DNA of 11,913 nt. Origin: an uncultured Bacteroidales bacterium (GTDB lineage Bacteria; Bacteroidota; Bacteroidia; Bacteroidales; UBA932). A program made the translations under genes and the position numbers. The stretch covers positions 1 to 11,913 of the forward strand of contig CAMNQO010000034.1 in assembly GCA_946549475.1 (NCBI GenBank). The letters are read 5' to 3'. The notes beneath the pieces were generated by a model that did no database searches, had not been told where the DNA came from, and saw only the letters and a program-made list of their open reading frames with translations. This document shows positions 1-5,951 of this stretch, piece by piece. Positions within the stretch are counted from its first letter, which is position 1, and the number at the start of each line of letters is the position of its first letter.

Positions 1-8
1 TTGCTATA

Positions 9-42
9 AGAGCCGTTGCAGACGATGCAGCGGCTCTTTTTT
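9..42 (+). terminator. Intrinsic terminator of an upstream plus-strand gene
   Basis: A 12-bp stem (9-20 with 26-37, one G-U pair) closes a 5-base loop (GACGA) and is followed by a T-run at 37-42. The T-run is on the plus strand, so it should end a transcript coming from a gene left of the window. Read on the minus strand, the same hairpin lies just past the stop of the 46-528 gene but has no T-run after it (TATAGCAA follows), so it would be a weak terminator for that gene. Confidence 0.8.
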
Positions 43-45
43 GTC

Positions 46-528
46 TTACAGCGAGATTTCCGTGCTGTCCTGGGAGCCGGATCCGGCATCCTCGCCGGCG
101 TGCTCCGTCCCTTCTATGGCATCGGAGTCCTGATAGATGTCTTTGATGTACTCGATCTTGTCAACGACGAATTTGTTGTGGCCGCGCCAGGGGAGGGCGC
201 CGCGGTATTCCCGATAGTGGAGTTGGACGAGACAGCCGCTCTTGCGCATCAGCAACTCCGCCACTTCCTTGTTGTCCACCGAGAAGTTAAATTCGTTGGA
301 CTGCAGGCCGGAACCGGAACGGCTGACCGGACCTTTGGAGGTGAGGCCGGCCTGGATGAGACGGCCTTCGTAGGTCTTGAAAACGATGCCCTTGCGGACG
401 ACGAAATTGAGTTCGCCGGCTTTCGTTCCCTCTCCGAATACAAAATAAAAATGGAAATAGAAAACTCCGGCTCCGGCCAAAATGCCGATGATGCAGAGCC
501 AGACGACGATTTTTTTCAACAGGTTCAT
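46..528 (-). CDS. Small membrane-anchored protein of a Bacteroidota family, function unknown
   Basis: This gene encodes 160 residues. An N-terminal hydrophobic segment (about residues 5-30) is probably a signal anchor, leaving the rest outside the cytoplasmic membrane. The body carries the pattern FGEGTKAGELNFVVRKG followed by VFKTYEGRL, and later LHYREYRGALPWRG. I recognise these from a conserved Bacteroidota family that databases often label 6-phosphogluconate dehydrogenase. That label is not credible: there is no Rossmann glycine motif and the protein is far too short. The C-terminal 25 or so residues are acidic and Ser/Gly-rich and look disordered. The ATG at 526-528 places the hydrophobic segment right at the N-terminus, as expected. 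The gene is transcribed in the same direction as the PUR-like gene 77 bp upstream, so the two may share a transcript. Its molecular role is not known to me. Confidence 0.85.
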   Translation of the reverse strand: MNLLKKIVVWLCIIGILAGAGVFYFHFYFVFGEGTKAGELNFVVRKGIVFKTYEGRLIQAGLTSKGPVSRSGSGLQSNEFNFSVDNKEVAELLMRKSGCLVQLHYREYRGALPWRGHNKFVVDKIEYIKDIYQDSDAIEGTEHAGEDAGSGSQDSTEISL

Positions 529-551
529 GTCAGATACAAATAAATCTTACT

Positions 552-582
552 CAGGCGAAACACTCGGATGCCGTCTCGCCTG
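552..582 (-). other. Inverted repeat between two minus-strand genes
   Basis: CAGGCGA (552-558) and TCGCCTG (576-582) form a perfect 7-bp stem with a 17-base loop. It sits in the 77-bp gap between the PUR-like gene and the downstream membrane-protein gene. On the minus strand it is followed by AGTAAGATTTATTTG, which is T-rich but not a clean T-run. It could be a weak terminator or attenuator or an mRNA end-protecting hairpin, or chance in GC-rich DNA. Confidence 0.35.
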
Positions 583-605
583 GGTACAATGAAATGCCGT
601 GCGGG

Positions 606-968
606 TTAAAGTTCTTCGAAATCAACCCCGGAGAAATCCTCTGTGCCTCGTTCTTCATTCTTTTCCGGTCCGTTGTAATCGGGTTTCGTACCATTGCGCT
701 GGATGTAACCGATCACCTCGGACAGTCCCTCGCTGAACTTTTCAAAATCTTCCTTGTAGAGGAAAATCTTGTGCTTGTCATAGGTAAAACTCCCGTCTCT
801 TTCCACCTTGCGCTTACTTTCGGTAATCGTCAGGTAAAAATCTCCACCGCGTGTTGACTTGACATCGAAGAAGTAAGTACGTTTCCCGGCTCTGACAGGC
901 TTCGAAAAGACATCTTCGGCGGATCGTTCAAACTTGTTTGAAGCGTCCTGATAATCATCGTTGTGCAT
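606..968 (-). CDS. PUR-alpha-like nucleic-acid-binding protein (DUF3276 family)
   Basis: This is a 120-residue protein. Its core (about residues 18-92) matches the bacterial single-domain PUR family, DUF3276: FSKPVRAGKRTYFFDVK, then FYLTITESKRKVE, then KHKIFLYKEDFEKF, ending in a helix, SEGLSEVIGYIQR. These alternating beta-strands and a helix are the PUR repeat layout. The characterised Borrelia relative (BpuR) and eukaryotic Pur-alpha bind single-stranded DNA or RNA, so a cytoplasmic nucleic-acid-binding role is inferred here, with the target unknown. The C-terminal tail from about residue 95 is acidic and probably flexible. The ATG at 966-968 lies about 30 bases downstream of a TATATTTG promoter element on the minus strand. 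The gene is divergent from nusB, an arrangement that suggests co-regulation but does not prove it. Confidence 0.9.
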   Translation of the reverse strand: MHNDDYQDASNKFERSAEDVFSKPVRAGKRTYFFDVKSTRGGDFYLTITESKRKVERDGSFTYDKHKIFLYKEDFEKFSEGLSEVIGYIQRNGTKPDYNGPEKNEERGTEDFSGVDFEEL

Positions 969-998
969 ATCGTAAGGATATTATCAATAAATCTGTTG

Positions 999-1006
999 CA
1001 AATATA
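999..1006 (-). promoter_or_regulatory. Bacteroidota -7 promoter element for the PUR-like gene
   Basis: Read on the minus strand this is TATATTTG, an exact match to the Bacteroidota housekeeping -7 consensus TAnnTTTG. Transcription would begin roughly 5-10 bases downstream, giving a leader of about 20-28 bases before the ATG at 968. I see no clear TTTG -33 element 19-21 bases upstream; that stretch is only T-rich. Confidence 0.6.
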
Positions 1007-1028
1007 GAATTATTTTGATAAAAAGATG

Positions 1029-1036
1029 TATCTTTG
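1029..1036 (+). promoter_or_regulatory. Bacteroidota -7 promoter element for nusB
   Basis: TATCTTTG matches TAnnTTTG exactly and lies 18 bases before the nusB ATG at 1055, implying a leader of about 8-15 bases. A TTTG at 1014-1017 is present, but only 11 bases separate it from the element, against the usual 19-21, so it is probably not the -33 box. It points away from the minus-strand element at 999-1006, with 22 bases between the two. Confidence 0.6.
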
Positions 1037-1054
1037 CGTAAATTTTCTTTGAAT

Positions 1055-2020
1055 ATGTTGAACAGAAGAATATTGAGGATTAAGATTTTCAAGTCGCTGT
1101 ACGCGGCTGTCCAAACTTGGGAATCCGCTTCCCCGGCATCTCTGGCCGATGTTCAGGCCGCTTTCAAGCAGTCTGCGGAGGCCACGCGGGACCTCTATCT
1201 GTTTATGTCGGGTATCGTCGTTCCTTTGACGGAACTGGCGGCGGCCCGCCTTGAATCCGCCCGTCACAAGGCCCACCCCACGGAGCAAGACCTCCATCCC
1301 AATACCAAATTCGCGGACAACGCCCTCGCGCGGTATCTGTCCGAAGATCCGGAATTTATCAAGCAGTTCCAGAAAAGAAAGTTTTCCTGGCAGCAGTACG
1401 ACCTCGTCCTCAAGAAAGTGCTGAACAATGTTGCCGCCAAAGATTGGTACAAGGCCTATATGGACGCTCCAGGGCGCTCCTTGAAAGAAGACTGTGCGCT
1501 GTTTACCCATATTTTTGAAGAGGAGTTTACCGACCTGCCGGAACTGCAAGACTTGCTGGAGGAGATGAACTTGTGGTGGAACGATGACCTGGCTTATGCG
1601 CTGACCTGGTGCTGCCGGAGTTTTTCCGACATCGCCGCCGGCAAGCCGTGGCGGCTTCCTCCCCTTTACCAGAGCGACTTGCTGAAACAGAAATCTGCGG
1701 CTGCCGTCGATGATGACAGCGCCTTTGCCGCCAGGTTGCTCGAATACGCCTATTGCAGTTATGCCGACTATTCCGACCGGATAGCCGCCCTCGCGGAAGG
1801 CTGGGAGAAAGACCGTCTGGTCCTTACGGATATCTGTCTGATTGTCTGTGCGCTGGCAGAGTGTACCCATTTCCCGAACATTCCGCTCCGCGTCTCGATG
1901 AACGAGTATGTGGAAATCGCCAAATACTATGGCACGCTCAAGAGCAGCGTGTTTGTCAACGGAGTATTGGACAGATTGGTCCGTCAGATGCAGGCGAGCG
2001 GAGAAATCGTCAAAGCGTAA
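1055..2020 (+). CDS. nusB: Transcription antitermination factor NusB, long Bacteroidota form
   Basis: NusB binds boxA RNA together with NusE (ribosomal protein S10) and keeps RNA polymerase processive on rRNA operons. This protein has 321 residues, about twice the length of E. coli NusB, which is normal for Bacteroidota: a long helical N-terminal extension precedes the classical NusB fold. The C-terminal NusB signature is clear in LTDICLIVCALAEC, then IPLRVSMNEYVEIAKYYG (N283 region) and SVFVNGVLDRLVRQ. The N-terminus MLNRRILRIKIFKSLYA is also typical, as is HPTEQDLHPNTKFADN near residues 80-95. An in-frame TTG at 1034 would add seven residues, but it lies inside the TATCTTTG promoter element and would not be transcribed, so ATG 1055 is preferred. 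The gene heads a tightly packed series with yajC 19 bp downstream. Confidence 0.95.
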   Translation: MLNRRILRIKIFKSLYAAVQTWESASPASLADVQAAFKQSAEATRDLYLFMSGIVVPLTELAAARLESARHKAHPTEQDLHPNTKFADNALARYLSEDPEFIKQFQKRKFSWQQYDLVLKKVLNNVAAKDWYKAYMDAPGRSLKEDCALFTHIFEEEFTDLPELQDLLEEMNLWWNDDLAYALTWCCRSFSDIAAGKPWRLPPLYQSDLLKQKSAAAVDDDSAFAARLLEYAYCSYADYSDRIAALAEGWEKDRLVLTDICLIVCALAECTHFPNIPLRVSMNEYVEIAKYYGTLKSSVFVNGVLDRLVRQMQASGEIVKA

Positions 2021-2039
2021 CCATTAATTTTTTAAGTAT

Positions 2040-2423
2040 ATGAACACCTTATTTATCTTCTTGCAGGCCGCGACGCAGCCGGGCGGCAGCAGCCTCTCCA
2101 TGTGGATTATGATCCTGCTCATTTTCGTCGTGATGTATTTTTTCATGATCCGTCCCCAGAACAAGCAGCGCAAGGAACTCCAGAAGTTTCTGGATGCCCT
2201 CCGGAAGGGTGACAGAGTCGTCACGATCGGGGGTATCAACGGTGTCGTCCGGGAGGTGAAAGAGAGCGTAGTTGTCGTCGAAGTGGACAAAAATGTCTGT
2301 ATCACTTTCAACAAGAGCGCCATTCAGGGACCGCAGGCCGGTGCCGTAAAGAAAGACGACTCCAAGAAAGACGAGCCCAAGAAGGAAGAGGCCGCGAAAG
2401 ACGAAGCCAAAAAGGACGAGTAG
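2040..2423 (+). CDS. yajC: Preprotein translocase accessory subunit YajC
   Basis: YajC is a small inner-membrane protein that associates with SecDF and the SecYEG translocon. This copy has 127 residues: a short glycine/serine-rich N-terminus, one transmembrane helix (about residues 21-37), then the hallmark FFMIRPQNKQRKE at the membrane exit and a cytoplasmic beta-rich domain with GDRVVTIGGINGVVREV. The last 24 residues are an almost pure Lys/Asp/Glu tail built from degenerate KKDE-like units, absent from E. coli YajC, and probably disordered. The leader upstream is A/T-rich with no Shine-Dalgarno motif. The nusB-yajC-ybbR-coaE order is one I recognise from other Bacteroidales, so co-transcription is likely. 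Confidence 0.95.
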   Translation: MNTLFIFLQAATQPGGSSLSMWIMILLIFVVMYFFMIRPQNKQRKELQKFLDALRKGDRVVTIGGINGVVREVKESVVVVEVDKNVCITFNKSAIQGPQAGAVKKDDSKKDEPKKEEAAKDEAKKDE

Positions 2424-2441
2424 GACCGCATTCCGTTCCCG

Positions 2442-3410
2442 ATGGGGCGTTTGACGAAACTGATGGCGGACTTGCAGCATCTCCGGCGCAGGGATTGGTT
2501 TGCGCTGGTGCTTTCCTTCGTGCTTGCCGCCGCCGTCTGGACGATTCACAACCTGTCGCTCAAGTACTCAGTCTCTTTGTCCGTCCCCGTATCGGCCCTG
2601 TGCGACGGCCTGGACGGGTATGACAGCCGGTCCGCCGAGAGTGAAAGGATTGTGGCCCGTGTCAGGGCGACCGGTTTCGACATCATCCGGGACAAGTGGT
2701 ACGGCAATACGAATCCCTGTCGCGTGCGCTTTCAGGCCGACGACCTCCATCCGCATCCTTCCGGGTCCTTCTACATCGTAGCCAAGGATCTGGCCGATTA
2801 TACCCACAACATCTTCGGGGAGTCGGCAGTGATGGAATATTTCGACCGCGATACCGTCTTTTTCCGCTTTGTCCGCAAGGACTGCAAGAAAGTCCCTGTC
2901 GTCCTCGAATCAAGCATCGTGCTCAATTCCCAGTATCAGTTCTCCGCTCCCGTTTCCCTGGAGCCGGACTCGATATTGGTTTATGCCGATCCCCTTCGCC
3001 TGGAGCATATCGACGCCGTCCATACCCATCTGGTCGTAGAAAACAATGTCTCGTCGGCCATGGGCGGCCAGGTCCGTCTGCGACCGGTGTCGGGCGTACG
3101 CTTTTCGCAGTCCCAGGTCCGCTACTCGATACGCGTCCGCCGTTGTGTGGAAAAGGTTTTTTACCTGAACATCGCCTTGGAGAATGTTCCCGAAGGACGC
3201 AACCCGATGTTGTCCGTCCTTCAGGCGAAGATGGTCGCCAACTGCGCCTTCCCGCTCGTGCAGGGGGTGGAGGACGAACTTGAACTCTATGCCGATGCCG
3301 CACAGGCGTATGGCAGCCGGGGAGCAACGGCGCTGATCCGTCTGAAAAACCAGCCGTCATGGCTGTTGTCCTATCGTCTCGAACCGCAGGTAGTCACTTT
3401 GTCAGAATGA
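2442..3410 (+). CDS. YbbR/CdaR-like domain protein, membrane-anchored
   Basis: This is a 322-residue protein with one N-terminal transmembrane segment (about residues 18-36, DWFALVLSFVLAAAVWTI) followed by an extracytoplasmic beta-rich region. The pattern of VPVSALCDGLDGY, a central VPVVLESS, and a segment around SILVYADPLRLEHIDAV with the VYGP-like turn is that of YbbR repeats. In Firmicutes, YbbR (CdaR) regulates the diadenylate cyclase CdaA. In Bacteroidota the equivalent protein sits between yajC and coaE, as here, and its partner is not established. No cyclase gene is adjacent in this window. The ATG lies 18 bp after the yajC stop, and its stop codon overlaps the coaE start in ATGA, indicating translational coupling. 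The family call rests on layout and context more than on strong motifs. Confidence 0.8.
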   Translation: MGRLTKLMADLQHLRRRDWFALVLSFVLAAAVWTIHNLSLKYSVSLSVPVSALCDGLDGYDSRSAESERIVARVRATGFDIIRDKWYGNTNPCRVRFQADDLHPHPSGSFYIVAKDLADYTHNIFGESAVMEYFDRDTVFFRFVRKDCKKVPVVLESSIVLNSQYQFSAPVSLEPDSILVYADPLRLEHIDAVHTHLVVENNVSSAMGGQVRLRPVSGVRFSQSQVRYSIRVRRCVEKVFYLNIALENVPEGRNPMLSVLQAKMVANCAFPLVQGVEDELELYADAAQAYGSRGATALIRLKNQPSWLLSYRLEPQVVTLSE

Positions 3411-4039
3411 AAGTCTTGCTGATAACGGGCCCGATCGGAGCCGGAAAATCCATGGCCAGCCGTGCGCTGCAGGATTGCGGCATGCCGGTGTATGACTGTG
3501 ACCGGAGTGCCAAGGAACTTTATCTGCGTCATCCACACTTGCTCGTGCGGATTGAAGAGGCGTTGGGATGCTCCGTGCGGGATGGAGCGGGTGCGCTGGA
3601 CAAGAAAAAACTGGCGGCGCTCATCTTCCGCAACCGGGAGGACCGCCTGAAAGTCAATGCCCTGGTGCATCCCCTCGTTGTGGCGGATTTCAAGGCGTGG
3701 TGCGCGTCGCAGACCGCTCCGTGGGTGGGGTTGGAATCGGCTCTGCTTTTTTCGTCCGAAGCCGGAGCAAGTCTTGCCTGCGATGCGGTCCTGTATGTGG
3801 ACGCACCGCTGGAAACGCGGCTGGAGCGCGTCATCCGTCGTGACGGATGCAGCCGGGAACAGGCCCTGGCACGCATCCGTTCCCAACAATCCGCTCCGGA
3901 CGACCCCCGCGTGAGCCGCCTGTTGCGCAATGACGGGGACGGGCGTGATTTTGTCAGTCAAGTACGGGCTTTTTACCGGACGCTCGTTCCGGCCGGCGAG
4001 AGCCCGGACCTCAATAGGAAAACAAACAGTCATAAATAG
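3407..4039 (+). CDS. coaE: Dephospho-CoA kinase
   Basis: CoaE phosphorylates the 3'-hydroxyl of dephospho-CoA with ATP, the last step of coenzyme A synthesis, in the cytoplasm. The protein has 210 residues, the usual family size. The P-loop is GPIGAGKS at residues 8-15 (K14), with Pro9 where many homologues have Gly. Next come YDCDRSAKELY (D30, D32), the NALVHPLV motif, ESALLFSSEAG, and the lid/C-terminal stretch DAVLYVDAPLETRLERV followed by RDGCSREQALARIRSQQS. The ATG at 3407 shares four bases with the upstream stop; an earlier in-frame ATG at 3359 would overlap the YbbR-like gene by 52 bp and add non-conserved residues before the P-loop, so it was not chosen. Confidence 0.96.
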   Translation: MKVLLITGPIGAGKSMASRALQDCGMPVYDCDRSAKELYLRHPHLLVRIEEALGCSVRDGAGALDKKKLAALIFRNREDRLKVNALVHPLVVADFKAWCASQTAPWVGLESALLFSSEAGASLACDAVLYVDAPLETRLERVIRRDGCSREQALARIRSQQSAPDDPRVSRLLRNDGDGRDFVSQVRAFYRTLVPAGESPDLNRKTNSHK

Positions 4040-4046
4040 AAACAAA

Positions 4047-4478
4047 ATGAAAACAGATTTGACCAAAACCCTCGCCGTCTCCGGACAGAGCGGCCTTTAT
4101 ACCTACCTCGCCCAGTCCCGCAGCGGCGTCATCGTCGAGTCGCTGGCGGACAAGAAAAGGATGTCCGTCACCCTGCACACCCGTCTGACGGCCCTGTCCG
4201 ATGTGTCCATCTATACCGACGAAGGGGAAATGAAACTCAAAGATGTATTCCTGGCGCTGGCCGGGACCTTGGACGGAACGGCCGCTCCGACTTCCAAGTC
4301 AGACGGCGCGACGATCCAGGCCTTGTTCGAGAAAGCGGTCCCCGGTTACGACCGCGACCGTTTCTATCTCTCCCACATGAAGAAGATTCTCGACTGGTAC
4401 AATGCGCTGGTGCAATTTGCCTCCCTCGACTTCGTGGAGGAAGAGCCGGCAGAAGAAAGCGCGGCGGCGGAAGCCTGA
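4047..4478 (+). CDS. DUF5606-family conserved Bacteroidota protein
   Basis: This 143-residue soluble protein has no signal peptide or membrane segment. The N-terminal part (about residues 5-55) reads TKTLAVSGQSGLYTYLAQS then GVIVESLADKKRM, the signature I associate with DUF5606, a family found immediately after coaE in Bacteroidota. A second conserved block, KAVPGYDRDRFYLSHMKKI followed by LDWYNAL (about residues 98-125), is helical. The final 15 or so residues are Glu/Ala-rich and acidic. The ATG at 4047 is preceded by an A-rich leader (GAAACAAA) typical of Bacteroidota translation starts; a longer reading frame back to 3930 would overlap coaE and is not supported. The gap to coaE is only 7 bp, so the two are probably co-transcribed. 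Function is unknown. Confidence 0.88.
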   Translation: MKTDLTKTLAVSGQSGLYTYLAQSRSGVIVESLADKKRMSVTLHTRLTALSDVSIYTDEGEMKLKDVFLALAGTLDGTAAPTSKSDGATIQALFEKAVPGYDRDRFYLSHMKKILDWYNALVQFASLDFVEEEPAEESAAAEA

Positions 4479-4480
4479 GT

Positions 4481-4497
4481 GCGGATTGCGGATTGCG
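4481..4497 (+). repeat. Short tandem repeat (GCGGATT) ahead of rimO
   Basis: GCGGATT occurs twice in tandem and is followed by a partial third copy (GCG). It fills most of the 26-bp gap between the DUF5606 gene stop and the rimO ATG. It may be a recent slippage duplication with no function. Confidence 0.6.
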
Positions 4498-4504
4498 ACG
4501 GACC

Positions 4505-5866
4505 ATGTCCTTGCCTCGTTTACAAGTCCTGACGCTCGGTTGCAGCAAAAACCGGGTGGACAGCGAACATCTGCTCTCGTTGCTGGCATCCAAGTATGCC
4601 ATCGTCCCCGAGGACGATATGCCCGCAAGCGTAGCTGTCGATGCTGCGCCGCCCGGAGGATACGGATTTCTGGATGTGGTGCTGGTCAACACCTGCGGCT
4701 TTATCGCAGACGCCAAGGAGGAGAGCATCCAGTGCATTCTGGAGCAGGTGGAACGCAAGAAAAACGGCCAGGCCGGCCGGGTGGTCGTATTCGGCTGTCT
4801 GAGCGAGCGCTACGCGGCCGACTTGCCATCACTCATTCCCGAAGTGGACGCCTGGTTCGGAGCGCGTGATTTTGAGCCTCTGCTCCGCTACCTGGGGGTC
4901 GTAAGCGCCTTTGCCTCGGCCGGACGCCATCTGACCACGCCTTCCCATTACGCCTATCTCAAAATATCCGAAGGTTGCGACCGCCGTTGTTCCTATTGCG
5001 CCATCCCCCATATCCGCGGCCGCCATGTCTCCATTCCGATGGAAAAACTGGTCGAAGAAGCACAAATGCTGGCCCGGCAAGGCGTGAAAGAACTGATCGT
5101 CGTGGCGCAGGACAGCACCTATTACGGGCTGGACCTCTACCACAGACGGGCCCTGGCCGATCTGCTGCAGGCCCTCAGTGCCGTGGAGGGCATCGCATGG
5201 ATACGCGTCCATTACAGTTATCCCGATGATTTTCCCGAGGATGTCATTCTGCAGATGGCAAACAATCCCAAGGTCTGTGCTTATATGGATATTCCGCTCC
5301 AGCATGTCTCCGACAAGGTCTTGTCTGCGATGCGCAGGGGCGTGACGGGCGCGTGGACGCGGGAGTTGATCCGTCGTATGCGGGAAAAAGTCCCCGGACT
5401 CGTGCTGCGTACCACGCTGATCGTAGGACATCCGGGAGAAGGGGAGGAGGAGTTTGCGCAGTTGCTGGACTTCGTACGCGAAGCGCGTTTCGAGCGGCTG
5501 GGCGCTTTCACTTATTCCGAAGAGGAGGGGACCTATGCCGCCAGACACCTGCCCGACACGGTTTCTGAGGAGGAAAAACAACGCCGCTACGATGTCCTGA
5601 TGCGCATGCAGGGCGAGATTTCGCGTGCGTGCAACCAGCGGCGCATCGGCACGACGGAGGAAGTCATCGTGGACAGTTATGCCGACGGTGTCCTGGTCTG
5701 CCGCAGCCGGTCCGAGAGTCCGGAAGTGGACGGAGAAATCCTGGTAGGTACCGGTTCACCCCTTCTCAAGGGACTTGACCCGTATTGCCTGGTCGGCGAA
5801 ATCATCACGGTCACCATCACGGGTGCCGATGAATACGACCTCAGCGCCGAAATCCTGTCGTTATAG
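4505..5866 (+). CDS. rimO: Ribosomal protein S12 methylthiotransferase RimO
   Basis: RimO is a radical-SAM enzyme with two [4Fe-4S] clusters that adds a methylthio group to the conserved Asp of ribosomal protein S12 (Asp89 in E. coli numbering). The 453-residue protein has all three domains. The N-terminal UPF0004 domain holds the auxiliary-cluster cysteines C13 (LTLGCSKNRVDSE), C64 (NTCGF) and C98 (FGCLSERY). The radical-SAM core carries CxxxCxxC at C158, C162 and C165 (EGCDRRCSYCAIPHIRG). A C-terminal TRAM-like domain starts near residue 380. LTLGCSKNRVDSE and DIPLQHVSDKVL distinguish it from MiaB. ATG 4505 is preferred to the in-frame TTG at 4493, which lies in the GCGGATT repeat. The gene depends on Fe-S clusters and is followed by a separate suf operon. 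Confidence 0.96.
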   Translation: MSLPRLQVLTLGCSKNRVDSEHLLSLLASKYAIVPEDDMPASVAVDAAPPGGYGFLDVVLVNTCGFIADAKEESIQCILEQVERKKNGQAGRVVVFGCLSERYAADLPSLIPEVDAWFGARDFEPLLRYLGVVSAFASAGRHLTTPSHYAYLKISEGCDRRCSYCAIPHIRGRHVSIPMEKLVEEAQMLARQGVKELIVVAQDSTYYGLDLYHRRALADLLQALSAVEGIAWIRVHYSYPDDFPEDVILQMANNPKVCAYMDIPLQHVSDKVLSAMRRGVTGAWTRELIRRMREKVPGLVLRTTLIVGHPGEGEEEFAQLLDFVREARFERLGAFTYSEEEGTYAARHLPDTVSEEEKQRRYDVLMRMQGEISRACNQRRIGTTEEVIVDSYADGVLVCRSRSESPEVDGEILVGTGSPLLKGLDPYCLVGEIITVTITGADEYDLSAEILSL

Positions 5867-5896
5867 TGTTGTCTGCGGCAATATACTCCCGCCTCG

Positions 5897-5920
5897 GAAG
5901 AGCAAATAGATTTGCTCTTC
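5897..5920 (+). terminator. Perfect hairpin after rimO, possible weak terminator
   Basis: GAAGAGCAAA (5897-5906) and TTTGCTCTTC (5911-5920) form a perfect 10-bp stem with a TAGA loop. It lies 30 bp after the rimO stop. The following bases (TCTCGGCTTA) are not a proper T-run, so termination may be weak or need help. The 3' arm also contains the TTTG at 5911-5914 that serves as the -33 box of the sufS promoter, so the palindrome could equally be an operator. Confidence 0.5.
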
Positions 5921-5942
5921 TCTCGGCTTATCCGTATATTTG
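5911..5942 (+). promoter_or_regulatory. Bacteroidota-type promoter of the suf operon
   Basis: TTTG (5911-5914), a 20-base spacer, and TATATTTG (5935-5942) match the Bacteroidota housekeeping promoter (-33 TTTG, 19-21 bases, -7 TAnnTTTG) at every defined base. The -7 box ends 9 bases before the sufS ATG (5952), so the leader would be only a few bases long, making the sufS message nearly leaderless. Confidence 0.8.
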
Positions 5943-5951
5943 CAGATTGTC

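Noticed and set aside
16..543. A 175-codon plus-strand frame over the first gene
   Set aside because: It begins in the terminator hairpin and runs antisense to a gene with a proper signal anchor and conserved family motifs.
529..551. A possible promoter (TTTATTTG) just before the 46-528 gene
   Set aside because: It breaks the TAnnTTTG consensus at the second base and has no TTTG at the right distance; the gene may instead be read from the PUR-like gene's promoter.
1010..1870. A 286-codon minus-strand frame opposite nusB
   Set aside because: Antisense shadow of a well-supported nusB; the translation shows no family features and its apparent start lies inside nusB.
3359..3406. An upstream in-frame ATG for coaE
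   Set aside because: It would overlap the YbbR-like gene by 52 bp and add non-conserved residues before the P-loop; the ATGA overlap at 3407 gives the expected N-terminus.
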